Source: Caldifarciminota bacterium (lineage in GTDB: Bacteria > Hydrothermota > Tepidihabitantia > SM23-42 > JAOAFX01). From it: a stretch of DNA of 52,901 bases. Shown piece by piece: positions 51,362 to 52,901 of this stretch. The notes beneath the pieces are model-generated. The model was not told where the DNA came from. It saw nothing but the letters and a program-made list of their open reading frames with translations, and did no database searches. The position numbers were made by a program, and so were the translations under genes. The stretch is taken from contig JAOAFX010000002.1 in assembly GCA_026416055.1 (NCBI GenBank), positions 1 through 52,901 on the forward strand, in the 5' to 3' direction. Positions within the stretch are counted from its first letter, which is position 1; each line of letters opens with the position of its first letter.

Positions 51362-51816
51362 CTTCGCTCCTTTTTTAATTTTTGTAATTCTTTGGCAAAA
51401 TAGTCTATATTTTTAAATTTCTTATATACGGATGCGAAACGCACATAGGCAACTTCGTCTATTTTCAATAAGCGGTCTAAAACCATCTGACCAATTTCTG
51501 AAGACTTCACCTCCATTTTATAACGGTCTGAAAGAGAATCTTCTATTTCATTGACAATAGATTCAATCTTCTGGGCGGAAATAGGCCTTTTACGACAGGC
51601 AAGTGCAATTCCACCCAGCAGTTTTGATCGGTCATAAGGTTCCCTTGTGCCATCCCTTTTTATCACCACCAGCGGCATACGCTCGACAGTCTCATAGGTT
51701 GTGAACCTGAAATGGCATTTCAAACACTCACGCCTTCTTCTCGTTACAGAACCAGCCTGAGATGCCCTTGTTTCTAACACCTTATCCCGATTATACCCGC
51801 ACCTTGGACACTTCAT
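51343..51816 (-). CDS. nrdR: Transcriptional repressor NrdR
   Basis: This 157-residue protein begins with a zinc ribbon (C3-C6 and C31-C34, MKCPRCG ... RRRRECLKCHFRFTTYE). An ATP-cone follows (about 49-139, PLVVIKRDGTREPYDRSKLL). NrdR senses ATP/dATP and represses ribonucleotide reductase genes. It is transcribed together with nrdD behind a promoter carrying an NrdR box, so it should autoregulate. AAAGGA precedes the ATG. Confidence 0.97.
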   Translation of the reverse strand: MKCPRCGYNRDKVLETRASQAGSVTRRRRECLKCHFRFTTYETVERMPLVVIKRDGTREPYDRSKLLGGIALACRKRPISAQKIESIVNEIEDSLSDRYKMEVKSSEIGQMVLDRLLKIDEVAYVRFASVYKKFKNIDYFAKELQKLKKERRWKKKH

Positions 51817-51853
51817 TTACATCCTTTCCTGTATGGTTTCTCCGTTTTAAAAA

Positions 51854-51869
51854 ACACTATATATAGAGC
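51854..51869. promoter_or_regulatory. NrdR box
   Basis: ACACTATATATAGAGC matches the known NrdR box pattern ACAC-W-ATATAT-W-GTGT at 13 of 16 positions. It lies just downstream of the predicted nrdR start site, where bound NrdR would block elongation or open-complex formation. A second box of equal quality, as in paired sites, is not evident. Confidence 0.75.
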
Positions 51870-51878
51870 AACATGCCC

Positions 51879-51906
51879 ATTATATCCATAATTTCAATTA
51901 TGTCAA
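51879..51906 (-). promoter_or_regulatory. Promoter of nrdR-nrdD
   Basis: On the minus strand, TTGACA (51901-51906) and TATAAT (51879-51884) are 16 bp apart. The transcript leader is about 55 nt and carries the NrdR box and the nrdR ribosome-binding site. Confidence 0.85.
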
Positions 51907-51922
51907 GTGGAAAGTTAAAAGT

Positions 51923-52366
51923 TCAAATTTTTGATTTGAGAACTTTTACTAATTCATCCAGCTTCTCTTTAATTTCAATACTCATCTCTTCCCCGATTTC
52001 TCCCTTTTTATCAATAACGATACCAAAGATTTTTATCCTCTCTGGCAGTTTCAGATTTAATTGTCTTCCGAGTTCAATAGCACTGGCAAGATTGATACTG
52101 TGCAAATACGAAAAACTTTTCAAGCCCACAAAATCTTCTATTTTGAGTTGCAAAACACTTCCAGCAGGCGTATCAGAATCCAAAACGCTATCAATCACAA
52201 TTACTTCGTCATAACCTTCAATCGCTTCAAGAAAATCAATCCCGCTGAAGGCACCGGTCTTTAAATCAATATCCTGATAATTTTCTTTTAGTCTTTGGGC
52301 AACGATTATACCAAGTGCATCATTCCCACAGTATTCATTCCCGATGCCGATGATGAGTCTTTTCAT
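51923..52366 (-). CDS. Hydrogenase maturation protease (HycI/HyaD family)
   Basis: This 147-residue protein starts MKRLIIGIGNEYCGNDALG and has VIVIDSVLDSDTPAGSV and HSINLASAIELGRQL, the three segments that bind nickel in this protease family. It clips the C-terminal extension of [NiFe] hydrogenase large subunits after nickel insertion. The large-subunit end at 52775-52901, 408 nt upstream, is the likely substrate. It has its own promoter, with the ATG 6 nt past the -10 box. Confidence 0.9.
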   Translation of the reverse strand: MKRLIIGIGNEYCGNDALGIIVAQRLKENYQDIDLKTGAFSGIDFLEAIEGYDEVIVIDSVLDSDTPAGSVLQLKIEDFVGLKSFSYLHSINLASAIELGRQLNLKLPERIKIFGIVIDKKGEIGEEMSIEIKEKLDELVKVLKSKI

Positions 52367-52372
52367 CTTTTA

Positions 52373-52400
52373 ATTCTACTCAATTATGCGATTGTGTCAA
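52373..52400 (-). promoter_or_regulatory. Promoter of the hydrogenase protease gene
   Basis: On the minus strand, TTGACA (52395-52400) and TAGAAT (52373-52378) are 16 bp apart, with 6 nt to the ATG and no ribosome-binding site. A leaderless mRNA is predicted. Confidence 0.78.
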
Positions 52401-52774
52401 TTGATTCTTCAGTGACCTATCAATTGTAGCTTCCATCTTCAGTTGGACGAAATTCAAATAAAGGGCAACAGGTTTGCAATTGTCTTTTCATGCAGAAAAG
52501 TCCCCTGGACTAATTTACAAAAATTATCAATGCAGGATGAAAAGATTATACCCCGCAGGTTCTGGTTCTTAGAAACGACCATATCGAACAAAGCATCAGC
52601 AAGCTAATGCATTCCAGAAATTTTCATAAGTTTACACTTTCAGTTAGCTTGAAAAAGATAGCCCTGCTTCATTCTCCGCAGCTAAGGACGTCTCGCCCAT
52701 GAGTTTATCTCAAAATTGAAGCCCCCCTTAAAAAGGGGGACAGAAAATGTAGTTATAAATTATTAACCAGTGGA
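52401..52774. repeat. Intergenic spacer with dispersed repeat fragments and a hairpin
   Basis: There is no gene here. A perfect CCCCCTT/AAGGGGG hairpin (52723-52739) lies after the hydrogenase stop but lacks a T-run. CTTCAGTTGGACGAAATT (near 52439) is the inverse of a repeat found near 17150. AATGCATTCCAGAAATTTTC (near 52608) resembles pieces near 16739 and 20550. Confidence 0.55.
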
Positions 52775-52901
52775 TTAGTTTCTTATCGTCCTGATTATTT
52801 CACCCTTCGCACTGCGTATATTTATCTCAATCGGCACCTGACCGGGCAAATTATGGGTTGCACACGCAAAACAGGGATCATAGGCGCGGAATGCCATCTC
52901 A
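52775..52901 (-). CDS. [NiFe] hydrogenase large subunit, C-terminal end (partial)
   Basis: The last 41 codons contain the C-terminal nickel-binding motif RAYDPCFACATH, then an 18-residue tail (NLPGQVPIEINIRSAKGE and beyond) ending at TAA 52775-52777. Cleavage after the His by a HycI-type protease is the known maturation step. The RAYDPCxxCATH wording suggests a group 3 (cytoplasmic, cofactor-coupled) enzyme, but the subunit is cut by the window edge, so the group is tentative. Confidence 0.88.
   Translation of the reverse strand, partial: EMAFRAYDPCFACATHNLPGQVPIEINIRSAKGEIIRTIRN

Noticed and set aside
51871-51876. Leaderless mini-peptide start (ATG) just after the nrdR -10 box
   Set aside because: The frame is only five codons, lies 4 nt after the -10 box (too close to be transcribed) and has no informative composition.

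Overview
The window is a gene-dense stretch of about 53 kb from a bacterial chromosome with moderate GC. The gene set points to an anaerobe. It has a four-subunit 2-oxoacid:ferredoxin oxidoreductase, a class III (oxygen-sensitive) ribonucleotide reductase, the tail of a [NiFe] hydrogenase with its maturation protease, and an F-type ATP synthase whose c subunit lacks the sodium ligands. Peptidoglycan genes (murI, amidase) and lipoprotein processing (lspA, a lipobox protein) indicate a cell envelope with murein and lipoproteins. The mixture would fit an uncultured candidate-phylum lineage (WOR-3/Stahlbacteria-like is my guess), but nothing here fixes the taxonomy.

Layout. 1-2.8 kb (-): atpB-E-F-H-A, running off the left edge. 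2.9-4.8 kb (+): rpmB, a ZIP metal transporter and a UbiA-family prenyltransferase. 4.8-5.1 kb (-): HU. 5.4-13.9 kb (+): vor/kor DABC, a radical SAM/DUF2344 protein, RNase E/G and a variant transketolase. 13.9-16.6 kb (-): a radical SAM protein and an orphan protein, flanked by AT-rich repeat-bearing spacers. 17.4-19.4 kb (+): a GxxExxY protein and an AAA ATPase. 19.4-20.4 kb (-): pfkA. 20.9-25.2 kb (+): smpB, amidase, murI, rph, rluD. 25.3-26.5 kb (-): serS. 26.6-41.95 kb (-): one 17-gene operon for histidine and aromatic amino acids. 42.0-47.3 kb (-): a signalling operon (PEGA Ser/Thr kinase, TPR protein, lipoprotein, FHA-GAF-nucleotide cyclase). 47.4-48.9 kb (+): TPR protein, DksA-like protein, lspA. 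48.9-51.8 kb (-): nrdR-nrdD with an NrdR box. 51.9-52.9 kb (-): hydrogenase protease and the end of a hydrogenase large subunit.

The main finding is the leader of the his/aro/trp operon. A consensus promoter (41925-41952) places its start site at a GTG codon that opens a 45-codon peptide (41781-41918). Residues 27-42 of this peptide read HNHTTFHFNHYWYWHF. Twelve of those sixteen are His, Phe, Tyr or Trp, the four amino acids whose synthesis the 17 downstream genes serve. The last codons of the peptide form the 5' arm of a strong hairpin followed by a T-run, 65 nt before hisG. This looks like a single ribosome-sensed attenuator that reads four amino acids at once and controls a fused histidine-plus-aromatic superoperon.

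A second theme is promoter architecture. Fifteen promoters of the form TTGAC(A/T)/TATAAT can be read, fourteen with a spacer of exactly 16 bp. In eight of them the start codon lies only 5-8 nt past the -10 box (atpB, radical SAM 14.8 kb, pfkA, smpB, serS, the his leader peptide, the 47.4 kb TPR gene and the hydrogenase protease). These transcripts should be leaderless or nearly so. Other genes (rpmB, HU, korD, hisG) carry ordinary AGGAGG sites.
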